A stretch of 64,000 nucleotides of DNA. Origin: Gammaproteobacteria bacterium. GTDB taxonomy: Bacteria > Pseudomonadota > Gammaproteobacteria > Legionellales > Legionellaceae. The notes under the pieces are model-generated. The model was not told where the DNA came from and ran no database searches. It saw only the letters and a program-made list of their open reading frames with translations. Both the position numbers and the translations under genes were made by a program. Location: NCBI GenBank assembly GCA_024742995.1, contig JANSXK010000005.1, positions 1 through 64,000 of the forward strand, written 5' to 3'. Of this stretch, positions 45,721-56,806 are shown in pieces. How positions within the stretch are numbered: the stretch's first letter is position 1; each line of letters opens with the position of its first letter.

Positions 45721-46079
45721 AACAGCGTGGTTTTACATTGATTGAAGTTTTATTAGCATTGATGATCATTGCTATTGGCATGACAGCACTACTAAAAAGC
45801 TCAGCACAAAATATTCAAAGCACACAGCGCTTAAAAGACAAATCCCTGCAACGCCTAGTTGCAATGACTGCAATGGCGGATCTGCAAATGCACGTTCTCG
45901 GCACCACATCAAATCGTGAAATCACCCAAACAACCAGCCTATTTGGCCATACTTGGTACTGGCGAGCCCAGATCACACCCACCCGAGTTAAATTCATGCA
46001 ACAAATTTCCATTTCAGCCAGTCCAAAGCGCACCGGCCCCTTCACCAATCATATGATTGGTTATCGACTACTCATATGA
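45717..46079 (+). CDS. gspI: Type II secretion minor pseudopilin GspI
   Basis: 120 residues, leader MKQRG cut before FTLIEVLLALMIIAIGM. Small globular part with the HTWYWRAQI strand seen in GspI. It forms the pseudopilus tip with GspJ and GspK. Its start overlaps the gspH stop by four bases. Confidence 0.92.
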   Translation: MKQRGFTLIEVLLALMIIAIGMTALLKSSAQNIQSTQRLKDKSLQRLVAMTAMADLQMHVLGTTSNREITQTTSLFGHTWYWRAQITPTRVKFMQQISISASPKRTGPFTNHMIGYRLLI

Positions 46080-46684
46080 AACAACGCGGCTTTACCTTGA
46101 TTGAGATCGTTGTTGCGCTTGGGATATTTGCCATCTTGGCGTCTCTCACGTCTTATATCATGTTGCAATCCTTTCGAACAGATGAACGCTTGAAGACCCA
46201 ATCCCAACGTCTGCATCAATTTGAGATGACCATTACTTTGATGCGTCGTGAAATAGCTCAAATCATTAACCGACCTGTACGTGGCAATAACCAAGCCCTT
46301 TTTCCTGCATTCATTGGCCATGCAGATAATGTGGAGTTTACCCGCAGTGGCGCCGTGAATCCTGGTGCCTTAGAGCAACGCTCTACTTTAAAGCGTATTG
46401 CCTATCTTTGCTATGGACATACCTTGATTCGTCGTACGTGGAATACATTAGACTCACCAGACCGTAATCAATTCCATGACAAGATCCTGTTTGATCACTT
46501 AAAAAAATGTGCTTTTTCTTATACGAATCGCAAACATGCATCACTGACAGAGTGGAAAATTATCAAGAAAAAAGGGCAAAACACCCCAGCCAAATTCCCG
46601 ATCAGCATCACCGCTCACCTCAGCACCGAGCAATGGGGTACTACAAATCTCGTATTCGTCATACCGGTGGGATTGTATGCATAA
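46076..46684 (+). CDS. gspJ: Type II secretion minor pseudopilin GspJ
   Basis: 202 residues, leader MKQRG cut before FTLIEIVVALGIFAILASL. It continues with MTLMRREIAQIINRPVR, the helix and loop typical of GspJ, and VEFTRSGAVNPG. Tip complex member. Overlaps gspI by four bases. Confidence 0.93.
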   Translation: MKQRGFTLIEIVVALGIFAILASLTSYIMLQSFRTDERLKTQSQRLHQFEMTITLMRREIAQIINRPVRGNNQALFPAFIGHADNVEFTRSGAVNPGALEQRSTLKRIAYLCYGHTLIRRTWNTLDSPDRNQFHDKILFDHLKKCAFSYTNRKHASLTEWKIIKKKGQNTPAKFPISITAHLSTEQWGTTNLVFVIPVGLYA

Positions 46685-47609
46685 ACACCGCGGTAGTGCA
46701 TTGCTCACAGCTCTTTTCATGGTAACGTTGGTTGCCATCATGGCCACTGCCATCAGCGTCCGTGTCCGAAGTGATATCCATCGTACCCATCTTATCGCAG
46801 CGACAGATAATTTATATCTGGCCTCACAAGCCGTTACGCTCTGGGCTATGGATCGCTTGCTTGATCCCAAAGAAAATTTAGGCAAAGCTACCGCTAAAGG
46901 GCGTGTTTTAGCACTTCCCAGTACATTATCTAACCTCTATCCCAATATCAAACTCTCAGGAGAGCTCGTCGATTTACAAGCACGATTTAATCTCAATAAT
47001 CTCTTCGATGAGCGCTATCAATTTGTATTCTACGGGCTCTTAAATAAAATGAACATTGGCAGTAATCCGCTTGAACGCAAAAACCTTATGGATGCAGTGT
47101 CGAATTGGATTCAACCCTTAAAAGAAGGTGCCACCCATGATGAATGGCAAGATAAATATGCCCGACAAAAACCAACCTACTTGCCCAGCCATATGCCTAT
47201 GGCTCATATTTCAGAACTACGATTGGTCTATGGTGTCAACGCCAAGCAATATCAACAATTGGCAGCCGTGCTCACCACTCTACCAGAAACCACCCCTGTC
47301 AATTTGAATACTGCTTCTAAAACCTTATTAATGAGCTTAAGTGCTGGGATTAAAGAAGATGATGTGACACATATTCTGCAAAAAAGACACTCCAAACCAT
47401 TTCGAAGCCCACAAGAAGTCGCACCATTTATTAGTAAGTATCACATTCAAGAGGAAGTCCTCACACTCGAGAGTCAGTATTTTTTAGCCGTTGCAACTGC
47501 ACGATTTGAAGATCTAAGCATGCAAACTTACGTTGTACTAAGACGTCAGAAAAATAGGAAAGGAATCTGGCATGTGAGCATCATCTCGCAATCAATCAAT
47601 ACGCCATGA
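46677..47609 (+). CDS. gspK: Type II secretion minor pseudopilin GspK
   Basis: 310 residues. The N-terminal HRGSALLTALFMVTLVAIM helix has the short leader and lacks Glu at +5, as is normal for GspK, the tip cap. The helical domain insert contains PVNLNTASKTLLMSLS. Overlaps gspJ by eight bases. A REP-like hairpin follows 23 bases after the stop. Confidence 0.93.
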   Translation: MHKHRGSALLTALFMVTLVAIMATAISVRVRSDIHRTHLIAATDNLYLASQAVTLWAMDRLLDPKENLGKATAKGRVLALPSTLSNLYPNIKLSGELVDLQARFNLNNLFDERYQFVFYGLLNKMNIGSNPLERKNLMDAVSNWIQPLKEGATHDEWQDKYARQKPTYLPSHMPMAHISELRLVYGVNAKQYQQLAAVLTTLPETTPVNLNTASKTLLMSLSAGIKEDDVTHILQKRHSKPFRSPQEVAPFISKYHIQEEVLTLESQYFLAVATARFEDLSMQTYVVLRRQKNRKGIWHVSIISQSINTP

Positions 47610-47632
47610 TGCCCAGCTCACAAAATTAATCT

Positions 47633-47663
47633 CTACGTCCCGCGGACAAGCTGCGGGACGTAG
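47633..47663. repeat. Perfect 11-bp-stem palindrome after gspK (REP-like)
   Basis: CTACGTCCCGC (47633-47643) and GCGGGACGTAG (47653-47663) are exact inverted copies around a nine-base loop, between the convergent ends of gspK and sucD. The loop and one arm recur at 60939-60968 (CCCGCGGACAAGCTGCGGAACGTAG). With no T-tract it is better called REP-like than a terminator, though it may protect both transcript ends. Confidence 0.75.
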
Positions 47664-47725
47664 GGGTAGGAGCCACGAAACGTAAGGGTGACAGCCGCAA
47701 TACGTAGGACTGAAACCCATAACGA

Positions 47726-48601
47726 TTACCAACCCATGAGTTCTGCCATTGCATCGCCTAGTTCGGCTGGAGAGTTGACCGTACTCGCGCCTGCTGCTTT
47801 TAGTGCTGCAAATTTATCTTCTGCAGTACCCTTACCTCCGGAGATAATCGCACCCGCATGTCCCATGCGTTTGCCAGCTGGTGCGGTCACACCTGCGATG
47901 TATGACACCACGGGTTTGCTTACATTAGATTTGATGTATTCAGCAGCTTCTTCCTCTGCAGTACCACCAATCTCACCTACCAAAATAATGGCTTCTGTTC
48001 TAGGATCTTTTTCAAATAACGCCAGCATATCAATGAACGTACTACCAGGAATAGGATCACCACCAATCCCAACACACGAGCTTTGACCAAAACCTTTGTC
48101 TGTGGTTTGTTTCACCGCTTCATACGTCAATGTGCCCGAGCGCGAAATGATGCCCACTTTACCTGGCAAATGAATTGACCCTGGCATGATACCTATTTTA
48201 CATTCCCCAGGTGTAATAACTCCGGGACAATTAGGACCAATCAAACGTGTGTGCGTATTATTTTCCAAATAAACTTTAACGTCCAACATGTCTAATACAG
48301 GGATCCCTTCGGTAATACAAACGATCAATTCAATACCTGCTTCCGCAGCTTCAATAATCGAATCTTTACAAAAAGGTGCGGGTACGTAAATCACTGATGC
48401 CGTGGCTTTGGTTTCATCTACCGCATTACGCATGGTATTAAATACTGGCAAGGACAAATGCGTTTGTCCGCCTTTACCTGGGGTCACACCACCCACCATT
48501 TTGGTACCATATTCAATCGCTTGTTCAGTATGAAATGTACCTTGATTGCCCGTAAACCCTTGGCAAAGTACGCGGGTATCTTTATCAATTAATATACTCA
48601 T
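47726..48601 (-). CDS. sucD: Succinyl-CoA synthetase alpha subunit
   Basis: 291 residues. CoA-binding Rossmann domain ([15 protein letters not shown]), [19 protein letters not shown], and the active-site His, phosphorylated in catalysis, in MGHAGAI near residue 248. With SucC it converts succinyl-CoA to succinate with ATP formation. Ten bases after sucC. Confidence 0.96.
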   Translation of the reverse strand: MSILIDKDTRVLCQGFTGNQGTFHTEQAIEYGTKMVGGVTPGKGGQTHLSLPVFNTMRNAVDETKATASVIYVPAPFCKDSIIEAAEAGIELIVCITEGIPVLDMLDVKVYLENNTHTRLIGPNCPGVITPGECKIGIMPGSIHLPGKVGIISRSGTLTYEAVKQTTDKGFGQSSCVGIGGDPIPGSTFIDMLALFEKDPRTEAIILVGEIGGTAEEEAAEYIKSNVSKPVVSYIAGVTAPAGKRMGHAGAIISGGKGTAEDKFAALKAAGASTVNSPAELGDAMAELMGW

Positions 48602-48610
48602 TTTATCCTC

Positions 48611-49771
48611 TTATGCCACTGCTGCGACGATTTTCTTGGCCGCATCAGTCAAACTGTTTGCTGCGATCACATTTAAGTCACTCTTGTTTAAAATATCAGC
48701 CCCTAATGGTGCATTATTTCCTTCCAATCGCACCACAACAGGAATGGTCAATTGTACTTCTTGGACTGCAGCCAAAATACCTTCTGCAATCAAATCACAC
48801 CGCACAATACCACCAAAAATATTCACCAAAATACCTTTGACCTTTTCGTCAGAAAGAATAATTTTAAAAGCTTCCGTGACGCGTTCTTTTGTAGCGCCAC
48901 CACCAACATCCAAGAAGTTCGCCGGATCACCACCATAAAGTTTGATCACATCCATGGTAGCCATCGCCAAGCCAGCACCATTGACCATACAGCCAATTTC
49001 ACCGTCCAGCGGAATATAATTCAATTCAAAATCATGGGCACGATTTTCACGTTCATCTTCTTGTGAAGCATCACGCATGGTCTTCAATTCAGGTTGGCGA
49101 AATAATGCATTGTCATCAATACTGACTTTAGCATCCAAACAAATTAAATCGCCTGATTTGGTCACCACCAAAGGATTAATTTCTAACAGTGCCAAATCAT
49201 TCTCTACAAACATGCGTCCCAAACCCGTCATCAATTTGGTTAATTGCTTGATTTGTGGGCTCGTTAAACCCAATTGAAAGCCAATATCACGGCATTGGTA
49301 TGGCAAAACACCAACCAATGGATCCATGGTCACCGTAAGAATTTTTTCCGGTGTTTGTTCGGCCACCGTTTCAATTTCCATACCGCCTTCCGTCGACGCC
49401 ATAAAGACCACGCGACGCTGGGCACGATCAACCACAGCACCTAAATATAATTCACGATCAATCTCAGAAGTTTCTTCAATCAAGACTACTTCGATAGGCT
49501 GACCATTGGCATCGGTTTGATGAGTTACCAAACGTGTGCCCAAAATGCCTTTAACAAATTGACTGAGTTCTTCAGTGGTTTTAACCAATTTGACACCACC
49601 TGCTTTCCCACGGCCACCTGCGTGCACCTGAGCTTTAGCTACCCAGCTGGGAGTTGATAATTGTTGACTGACTTTCACTGCTTCTTCAGCATTGAAAGCA
49701 ATGTGCCCTTTCGGCACAGGCAAATCATATTTAGCCAATAAAGATTTAGCTTGGTATTCATGTAAATTCAT
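48611..49771 (-). CDS. sucC: Succinyl-CoA synthetase beta subunit
   Basis: 386 residues. ATP-grasp domain ([19 protein letters not shown]), the nucleotide-site EINPLVV and [12 protein letters not shown], and the C-terminal CoA-ligase fold ([14 protein letters not shown]). Standard length and start ([15 protein letters not shown]). Fifteen bases after sucB in the sucABCD operon. Confidence 0.96.
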   Translation of the reverse strand: MNLHEYQAKSLLAKYDLPVPKGHIAFNAEEAVKVSQQLSTPSWVAKAQVHAGGRGKAGGVKLVKTTEELSQFVKGILGTRLVTHQTDANGQPIEVVLIEETSEIDRELYLGAVVDRAQRRVVFMASTEGGMEIETVAEQTPEKILTVTMDPLVGVLPYQCRDIGFQLGLTSPQIKQLTKLMTGLGRMFVENDLALLEINPLVVTKSGDLICLDAKVSIDDNALFRQPELKTMRDASQEDERENRAHDFELNYIPLDGEIGCMVNGAGLAMATMDVIKLYGGDPANFLDVGGGATKERVTEAFKIILSDEKVKGILVNIFGGIVRCDLIAEGILAAVQEVQLTIPVVVRLEGNNAPLGADILNKSDLNVIAANSLTDAAKKIVAAVA

Positions 49772-49786
49772 TCAATAATATCCTAA

Positions 49787-51010
49787 TTAAACATTAAGCA
49801 GTAAGCGCGCAGGATCTTCCAATAACTCTTTGACACTTACTAAAAACTGCACGGAATCTTTACCATCAATCAGTCGATGGTCATAAGACAACGCGACGTA
49901 CATCATAGGTCGAATCACTATTTGACCCTTCTCCACAACAGGACGATCTTGAATCTTATGCATCCCCAAGATCCCTGTCTGCGGCGGATTAATAATAGGA
50001 GTGGATAATAGTGACCCAAAAACACCCCCATTAGTAACAGTGAACGTACCACCCTGAAGCTCTTCTAAAGACAGTTTTCCACTGCGGGCACGTATCGCAG
50101 CATCTTTGACCGTCAGCTCAATATCCGCCAGGCTCATTTGATCTGCATCACGTATCACAGGTACCACCAAACCGCGTTCAGTCGTCACCGCAATACCGAT
50201 ATCATAATAGCCATGATAGACAATATCTTGACCATCCACCGATGCATTGACCACAGGAAAACGTTTTAAAGATTCCACCACTGCTTTGGTAAAAAAGGAC
50301 ATGAAGCCTAATTTGACCCCATGTTTTTTCTCAAAACTGTCTTTATACTGCGCTCGCAAGTCCATCACCGCTTGCAAATTAACTTCGTTAAACGTTGTCA
50401 ACATTGCCGCCGAATGTTGTGCGTCTAATAAACGCTCTGCGACTTTTGCACGCAAGCGACTCATAGGAACACGCTTCTCTTCACGCGCACCCATTGCTGC
50501 TGGCACGGCTGATTTAGAAGCTGGCGCAGGGGCAGCCGCTTTTTTATCTCGACTCTTTGCAATAAATGCTGTGACATCTTCTTTAGTCAAGCGTCCGTCT
50601 TTACCCGATCCTTTGATATCTGTTGGATCCAACTCATGTTCAGCCAAAAGTCGTCTTACACCAGGACTGGTGGCAGAGTCTCCCGCTTCAGAACCAGTAG
50701 CAACTTCAGCTTTTGCTGGTTTCTCGGCTTCTTCGACTTTTTCTTTTTTCTCAGGTGCCGCTGCAGCTTTGCCACTCGTGTCTATTTTGGCCAACAATTG
50801 CCCTGATGTGACCGTAGCCCCGGTTTCAAAAGCAATATCTGTTAATACACCATCGGCTGGCGCAGGCACTTCCAACACAACTTTGTCGGTTTCTAAATCG
50901 ACAAGATTCTCGTCGCGTTGCACTGTATCACCTGCTTTTTTATGCCAAGCGGCAATCGTGGCATCAGCCACAGATTCAGGTAAGACTGGTACTTTTAATT
51001 CAATTGACAT
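49787..51010 (-). CDS. sucB: 2-oxoglutarate dehydrogenase E2 (dihydrolipoyl succinyltransferase)
   Basis: 407 residues. One lipoyl domain with the lipoylated Lys in [10 protein letters not shown] near residue 43; an Ala/Lys/Glu-rich hinge; the E1/E3-binding domain ([13 protein letters not shown]); a second hinge; and the catalytic domain with [14 protein letters not shown], where His and Asp are catalytic. It moves succinyl groups to CoA. It needs lipoate made by the lipA product encoded upstream in this window. The E3 subunit (lpd) is not here. Confidence 0.97.
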   Translation of the reverse strand: MSIELKVPVLPESVADATIAAWHKKAGDTVQRDENLVDLETDKVVLEVPAPADGVLTDIAFETGATVTSGQLLAKIDTSGKAAAAPEKKEKVEEAEKPAKAEVATGSEAGDSATSPGVRRLLAEHELDPTDIKGSGKDGRLTKEDVTAFIAKSRDKKAAAPAPASKSAVPAAMGAREEKRVPMSRLRAKVAERLLDAQHSAAMLTTFNEVNLQAVMDLRAQYKDSFEKKHGVKLGFMSFFTKAVVESLKRFPVVNASVDGQDIVYHGYYDIGIAVTTERGLVVPVIRDADQMSLADIELTVKDAAIRARSGKLSLEELQGGTFTVTNGGVFGSLLSTPIINPPQTGILGMHKIQDRPVVEKGQIVIRPMMYVALSYDHRLIDGKDSVQFLVSVKELLEDPARLLLNV

Positions 51011-51028
51011 AGTGATTCCTAATCTTAT

Positions 51029-53830
51029 TTAAGATGATAGTGCTTGTTTAACCAAAGCTTCTTGTTGCTCAACATGTACTTTTGCGCTACCGCCCGCTGG
51101 CGCAGCTGAAAATCCGCGTCCCGCATACACGAGCGTTTGATCAGATCGCAAACATCCTTCAAAATGATGTTGTGAAGAATACCAAGCGCCTTGATTGCGT
51201 GGCTCTTCTTGACACCAAACCACTGTCATCGCATTCGTGTAAGGTTTGAGCACTTCTAACATATCTTCCTTCGGAAAGGGATAAAGCTGCTCAATTCGAA
51301 TGATTGCAACGTGGTCTAGTTTTTCTTCTCGTCTCTTTTGCAATAGATCATAATAAACTTTTCCGCAACACAATACCACCGACGTCACTTTCGAAGCATC
51401 AACTTTGTCTATTTCCGGAATCACAGGATGAAATTTGCCTTTCGACAAATCATTCAACGTAGATACGGCTAGTTTATGACGCAATATGCTCTTGGGTGTC
51501 ATCACAATCAAAGGTTTGCGAAAATTACGTAATACTTGACGACGTAATAAATGAAAGATTTGCGCCGGCGTCGTAGGCGTGCACACTTGGATATTTTGCT
51601 GCGCACATGACTGCATAAAACGTTCCAATCGCGCTGACGAATGTTCTGGTCCTTGGCCCTCATAACCATGGGGTAATAACAAGACCAACCCACATAAGCG
51701 CCCCCACTTTTGTTCCCCAGAGGTGATAAACTGATCTATCACGACTTGCGCGCCATTGGCAAAATCCCCGAATTGCGCTTCCCATAACACCAAAGAAGTA
51801 GGGTCATAAGTCGCATAACCATATTCAAACGCCAAGACAGCTTCTTCGGATAACACAGAGTCAATCACGGAAAAAGCACCAACATCATCTTTGGAAAATT
51901 GATCCAAAGGCCGGTATATTTCACCCGTTGCTTGATCATGAAGTTCTGCATGACGATGAGCAAAAGTACCACGTCCACAGTCTTGACCAGACAGGCGCAC
52001 TTCATGCCCCTCTTGAAGAATCGTGGCATAAGCCATAGTTTCAGCAAACCCCCAGTTCATCTCCAGTTCACCCGTACCCATTTTCGCACGTTCTTCAAGC
52101 AAGCGCTTGACCACAGGATGAACTTTGAACCCTTCTGGTAATTCTAATAGTTTCTTAGATACCTTCTGTAAGGTTTTCATGTCAACCGTAGTAGAAACCT
52201 CGTCGGTCCATTTCACATTCAAATAAGGAGACCAATCCGGTGCTTGTGGCCTTTTAAAACCCGGCTTTAAGCTATCAACCACCGATTTACCATGATCGAG
52301 TGCTTCGCGATAATCATCATTCCACTGTGTTACTTGCTCCACTGTGACCACGCCTTCTTTCTGCAAATGAGCAGCGTACAATTCTCGAAGCGGCTTGGTT
52401 TTTTTAATTTTTTGATACATCAGAGGTTGCGTAATTGAAGGTTCATCGGCTTCATTATGGCCATTACGACGATAACATACCAAATCTACCACCACGTCAC
52501 GCTTAAAGATCATCCGGAATTCAAAAGCTAATTGAATCACAAAAAGCACTGCTTCGGGATCATCCCCGTTCACATGAAAAATAGGCGCTTCAATCATCTT
52601 GGCAACATCAGTACAATAATCAGACGAACGTGCATCTTCGGGATTACTAGTGGTAAACCCAATTTGATTATTGATAACCACATGCACCGTTCCCCCGGTA
52701 CAATACCCAGGTGACTGTGAAAAATTGAACGTTTCCATGACCACGCCTTGCCCTGCAAATGCAGCATCGCCATGTAGCACAATCGGCAAGACTTTATCTT
52801 TTTCAACCAAATTATGTAAGCGGCGTAATCGTGAACGAGAAGACCCTTCTACCACCGGACCAATGATTTCCAAGTGCGAAGGATTAAATGCCAATACCAC
52901 ATGCGCCGTTGCATCTTTTTGGGTGGACAAATCCGAAGAATAACCCAAATGATATTTCACATCACCTGTGCGACTCTGATCATACTTACCTTCAAATTCA
53001 TCAAACAACGCATCAGGCGTTTTACCTAAAACATTGATCAACACGTTCAATCGCCCACGATGCGCCATCCCGATGACTACTTCATCAATATGTTGTGCAC
53101 ATGATCGTTCAATCACTTCGTTCATCAAAGGAATCAACGCATCCCCCCCTTCTAGGGAAAAGCGTTTTTGCCCGACATATTTTGTGCCCAAATAACGCTC
53201 TAAGCCATCTGCTGCGATCAAGTCTTTCAGCAGCTTGGTCTGTTGCTCTGCATTCAATTGGGGTCTACCGTGCGTGGATTCATATTTTTCTTGAATCCAA
53301 TCAATTTCCTTTTGATTCGTTAAATGCATGTACTGCATACCAATTGAACCGCAATAAATCTCTTGTAATAAATGATCGATTTCCGCCAATGGTATGGCTT
53401 GTTTACTAAGATACGGGCCTGTCTCAAAAGATTCCTTGAGATCCGCGTCACTAAAATGATAAGAAGCAAGATTTAAGCTCGGTAAACTACTGCGCTGCAC
53501 CATGCCCAATGGATCAAGATTGGCTTGATGGTGGCCGTTCATACGATAAGCGTTAATCAAATCATTCACAAGATGCTGCTTAGACGAAGGTGTTGCAGAT
53601 GCTGATGCTGGAGGCGCTTTGGCCGCATGCAAAAAATAATCTCGAATATCACGATGTGATAATTCAGCTTTGCCAGAAACCTTCGGCAATGCTTTAAAAA
53701 CCGCCTGCCACTCTTCAGGTACGGAAGCAGGATCTGCCAAAAAATCTTCATACAACCCATCAACATAAGCCATATTACCACCTGATAAATAGGCAGTGGC
53801 CATCTGTTGTTGTAATGTATTCGCCGTCAT
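51029..53830 (-). CDS. sucA: 2-oxoglutarate dehydrogenase E1
   Basis: 933 residues from the ATG at 53830 (MTANTLQQ), preferred because GGAG lies nine bases ahead and the length then equals the E. coli enzyme; the longer frame begins 14 codons earlier. Thiamine diphosphate-dependent decarboxylation of 2-oxoglutarate. Seen: MAHRGRLNVLINVLGK, GDAAFAGQGVV, the diphosphate-binding NNQIGFTTSNP, and the C-terminal QEEPRNQGAW. First gene of sucABCD, about 120 bases after sdhB. Confidence 0.97.
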   Translation of the reverse strand: MTANTLQQQMATAYLSGGNMAYVDGLYEDFLADPASVPEEWQAVFKALPKVSGKAELSHRDIRDYFLHAAKAPPASASATPSSKQHLVNDLINAYRMNGHHQANLDPLGMVQRSSLPSLNLASYHFSDADLKESFETGPYLSKQAIPLAEIDHLLQEIYCGSIGMQYMHLTNQKEIDWIQEKYESTHGRPQLNAEQQTKLLKDLIAADGLERYLGTKYVGQKRFSLEGGDALIPLMNEVIERSCAQHIDEVVIGMAHRGRLNVLINVLGKTPDALFDEFEGKYDQSRTGDVKYHLGYSSDLSTQKDATAHVVLAFNPSHLEIIGPVVEGSSRSRLRRLHNLVEKDKVLPIVLHGDAAFAGQGVVMETFNFSQSPGYCTGGTVHVVINNQIGFTTSNPEDARSSDYCTDVAKMIEAPIFHVNGDDPEAVLFVIQLAFEFRMIFKRDVVVDLVCYRRNGHNEADEPSITQPLMYQKIKKTKPLRELYAAHLQKEGVVTVEQVTQWNDDYREALDHGKSVVDSLKPGFKRPQAPDWSPYLNVKWTDEVSTTVDMKTLQKVSKKLLELPEGFKVHPVVKRLLEERAKMGTGELEMNWGFAETMAYATILQEGHEVRLSGQDCGRGTFAHRHAELHDQATGEIYRPLDQFSKDDVGAFSVIDSVLSEEAVLAFEYGYATYDPTSLVLWEAQFGDFANGAQVVIDQFITSGEQKWGRLCGLVLLLPHGYEGQGPEHSSARLERFMQSCAQQNIQVCTPTTPAQIFHLLRRQVLRNFRKPLIVMTPKSILRHKLAVSTLNDLSKGKFHPVIPEIDKVDASKVTSVVLCCGKVYYDLLQKRREEKLDHVAIIRIEQLYPFPKEDMLEVLKPYTNAMTVVWCQEEPRNQGAWYSSQHHFEGCLRSDQTLVYAGRGFSAAPAGGSAKVHVEQQEALVKQALSS

Positions 53831-53922
53831 ACGTTTTTTCTCCAAAGGACTCATTAAGGATCGTCCTAACAAATCAAAGTTTCTTCACTCCTGACTTGGA
53901 ACCTATTCCTACAATAAGCCAT

Positions 53923-53936
53923 CCTTTGGCCAAAGG
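53923..53936. promoter_or_regulatory. 14-bp perfect palindrome between sdhB and sucA
   Basis: CCTTTGGCCAAAGG is a perfect inverted repeat 13 bases beyond the sdhB stop and about 93 bases ahead of the sucA start. It could be a protein-binding site for the suc genes. As RNA the two 7-base halves have no loop between them, so a stable hairpin is less likely. Confidence 0.3.
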
Positions 53937-53949
53937 AGCATCATACGAC

Positions 53950-54669
53950 TTATGTCTCTTGTGTCAACATCTGATGTCGAATATCAGAAATTGCTTTGGT
54001 AGGATTTAATCCTTTTGGACAAACATTGGCACAATTCATAATGGTACGACACCGAAACACAGAAAAAGGATCTTGTAATTTCGATAAACGATGATCCGTT
54101 GCAGTATCACGGCTGTCAGCTAAAAAGCGACGTGCTTGTAATAATCCTGCAGGCCCAACAAATTTCTCAGGATTCCACCAAAAAGAAGGGCAAGAACTGG
54201 TGCAGCAAGCGCATAAAATACATTCATACAAACCGTCCAGCTTCGACCGATCTTCCGGTGATTGCAAACGTTCCGCAACCGGAGGAATCTCATCATTTTG
54301 TAAATAAGGCTCAATGCGCTCATATTGTTGATAGAATTGGTTCATATCCACGACTAAATCTCGAACAACTGGAAAGCCAGGCAAAGGCCGAATCACAATT
54401 TTATTTGTTTTCAACACAGAGATATGGGTAACACAAGCCAAGCCATTGCTGCCATTGATATTCATACCATCAGAACCGCACACCCCCTCACGACAAGAGC
54501 GACGAAACGACAAGGTGGGATCTTGTTCGGCTTTAATGCGTTCCAATAAGGTCAATACCATGGGATCGCTGCCGGCAACAATTTCCACCTTATATTTCTT
54601 CATAGAAGGTTTATCATCCGTTTCTGGATTATATCGGTAGATTGATAAGGTTATTGCATTGGCTGCCAT
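53950..54669 (-). CDS. sdhB: Succinate dehydrogenase iron-sulphur subunit
   Basis: 239 residues. Three iron-sulphur clusters can be placed: [2Fe-2S] from CREGVCGSDGMN and GLAC; [4Fe-4S] and [3Fe-4S] from CILCACCTSSCP, CRTIMNCANVCPKGLNP. It passes electrons from SdhA to ubiquinone at SdhCD. Sixteen bases after sdhA. Confidence 0.97.
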   Translation of the reverse strand: MAANAITLSIYRYNPETDDKPSMKKYKVEIVAGSDPMVLTLLERIKAEQDPTLSFRRSCREGVCGSDGMNINGSNGLACVTHISVLKTNKIVIRPLPGFPVVRDLVVDMNQFYQQYERIEPYLQNDEIPPVAERLQSPEDRSKLDGLYECILCACCTSSCPSFWWNPEKFVGPAGLLQARRFLADSRDTATDHRLSKLQDPFSVFRCRTIMNCANVCPKGLNPTKAISDIRHQMLTQET

Positions 54670-54684
54670 AATTTAGATCCTCAA

Positions 54685-56457
54685 TTAATAGACACGTTCT
54701 TGCGGTTCAAATGGCTTCACATCGTGGGGCGAAACATTCACTGCTCGAGTCCCCGTCGAATCCTCATCCATCTTGTAGGTGGTATGCACCATCCATTTTT
54801 TATCATCCCGCTTTGGATAATCTTCACGCGAATGCGCGCCACGACTTTCAGTACGCTTCATTGCCGATACCGCTGACGCATAAGCCGTCGCCATCAAATT
54901 ATCCAACTCTAATGCCGTGATACGCTCTGTATTAAAGACATTGCTTTTGTCGGTCAAACGCGCATGCGCCAAACGCTCACGAATACTGTCCAAGCGCAAC
55001 AATCCTTTCTTCATGACCTCGCCCGTGCGGAAGACACCAAAATCTTCTTGCATCACACGCTGCATTTCATCACGCAATGCCGCAGGAGATTCCCCATTTT
55101 CAGAATCTTGCCAACGTTGATAACGAGCTAATGACACTTCCACATCTTCATCTGCCGGTTCTGGCATATCGCGTAATTCATTGGATTGCCATAATTGCTC
55201 CACATGCAAACCAGAAGCGCGACCAAACACCACCAAATCTAATAATGAATTGCCACCCAAGCGATTAGCACCATGTACAGACACACAAGCGCATTCACCC
55301 ACCGCATAAAGACCTTCAATAACTTTATCTTTCCCTTTATGCGACCCAATCACCTGACCATGCATATTGGTTGGAATCCCCCCCATAATATAATGACAGG
55401 TAGGAACCACAGGAATAGGTTCTTTTATAGGATCGACTGCTGCAAATTGTTTTGACAACTCTCGAATACCAGGTAGACGTTTATTAATCAAGTCGGCACC
55501 TAGGTGATCAATCTTTAATTTGACACAATCAACACCATCAATATTGAAGCCTTTACCTTCGCGCAATTCCATTGCAATTGCCCGAGATACCACATCTCGT
55601 GACGCTAAATCTTTCACATGAGGGGCATAACGCTCCATGAAACGTTCACCATCTTTATTGATCAAATAGCCACCTTCACCGCGACACCCTTCCGTGACCA
55701 AAGAACCAGCCCCAGCAATACCAGTCGGATGAAATTGCCACATTTCCATATCTTGTAATTGTAAGCCGGCACGCAACGTCATCCCAAATCCATCACCCGT
55801 ATTGATATGAGCATTCGTAGTGGATTGAAAAATACGTCCTGCACCCCCAGTAGCTAAAATGCAGACCCTGCTTTGGAAAAATACAATTTCTCCTGTTTCA
55901 ATACATATCGCCGTCACACCAGCAATCTGATCTTTGCTGTCTTTGACAAAATCTAATGCGTACCACTCACTAAAAATATGAGTCTTAGCGCTAATGTTTT
56001 GTTGATACAAGGTATGTAACAACGCATGCCCGGTACGATCAGCTGCGGCCGCTGTGCGCGCGGCTTGCTCACCACCAAAATTTTTAGATTGGCCACCAAA
56101 AGGACGTTGATAAATTTTGCCATTGTCCATACGCGAGAAAGGCAAGCCCATGTGTTCTAATTCGTAAACAGCATCTGGGCCAGTCTTACATAAATATTCG
56201 ATACAATCTTGGTCACCAATATAATCTGCACCTTTCACCGTGTCATACATATGCCAACGCCAATCATCTTCAGCAGAGTTACCCAAAGATACCGTAATCC
56301 CACCTTGCGCCGACACGGTATGCGACCGCGTTGGAAAAACTTTAGAAATCAAGGCAACTTTCATCCCTGGCATTTTAGCCAATTGGTAAGCTGCGCGCAT
56401 GCCAGCCCCGCCCGCACCAATAATCACTGCATCAAATTTATTCCGTGCAACTGCCAT
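54685..56457 (-). CDS. sdhA: Succinate dehydrogenase flavoprotein subunit
   Basis: 590 residues. FAD-binding [14 protein letters not shown] at ~14-27, covalent-FAD His in [11 protein letters not shown], substrate-site HPTGI and the catalytic RGEGG region, and the C-terminal REDYPKRDD. Oxidises succinate to fumarate. Starts one base after sdhD. Confidence 0.97.
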   Translation of the reverse strand: MAVARNKFDAVIIGAGGAGMRAAYQLAKMPGMKVALISKVFPTRSHTVSAQGGITVSLGNSAEDDWRWHMYDTVKGADYIGDQDCIEYLCKTGPDAVYELEHMGLPFSRMDNGKIYQRPFGGQSKNFGGEQAARTAAAADRTGHALLHTLYQQNISAKTHIFSEWYALDFVKDSKDQIAGVTAICIETGEIVFFQSRVCILATGGAGRIFQSTTNAHINTGDGFGMTLRAGLQLQDMEMWQFHPTGIAGAGSLVTEGCRGEGGYLINKDGERFMERYAPHVKDLASRDVVSRAIAMELREGKGFNIDGVDCVKLKIDHLGADLINKRLPGIRELSKQFAAVDPIKEPIPVVPTCHYIMGGIPTNMHGQVIGSHKGKDKVIEGLYAVGECACVSVHGANRLGGNSLLDLVVFGRASGLHVEQLWQSNELRDMPEPADEDVEVSLARYQRWQDSENGESPAALRDEMQRVMQEDFGVFRTGEVMKKGLLRLDSIRERLAHARLTDKSNVFNTERITALELDNLMATAYASAVSAMKRTESRGAHSREDYPKRDDKKWMVHTTYKMDEDSTGTRAVNVSPHDVKPFEPQERVY

Positions 56458-56458
56458 A

Positions 56459-56806
56459 TCATTGCCCCCAAACCATTGCGATGCTCCAAATCAATTGCGC
56501 ACCTAAAAATAAAGCCAGTAAAATTTGGACTGTCACTCTGATTATCGTGCATTTGATATAATCAGTCGTCACCGTCCAGATACCAATCCAAGCGTGTAAC
56601 ACCAGCATAAAAAATGCCAATACTGTGCCAACTCGAACACATGGGTTATGAAACAGAGCGGACCAACTGTCATATTGGAACGGCATATGGCAGCCAAAAT
56701 AAGTCAACAGCCAAATCACATACCCTAATAGATAAACCGCAGAAACACGTTGAATCAACCAGTCTTTTAAACCATTACCCGTCAAACTCGAAACCGACAT
56801 TACCAT
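56459..56806 (-). CDS. sdhD: Succinate dehydrogenase membrane anchor SdhD
   Basis: 115 residues from the ATG at 56806 ([12 protein letters not shown]), which has AGGA eight bases ahead within the last codons of sdhC; ATGs at 56812 and 56800 are alternatives, and the much longer frame is a shadow of sdhC. Three membrane helices. [28 protein letters not shown] carries the haem-ligand His and quinone-site residues. Anchors SdhAB in the inner membrane. Confidence 0.9.
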   Translation of the reverse strand: MVMSVSSLTGNGLKDWLIQRVSAVYLLGYVIWLLTYFGCHMPFQYDSWSALFHNPCVRVGTVLAFFMLVLHAWIGIWTVTTDYIKCTIIRVTVQILLALFLGAQLIWSIAMVWGQ

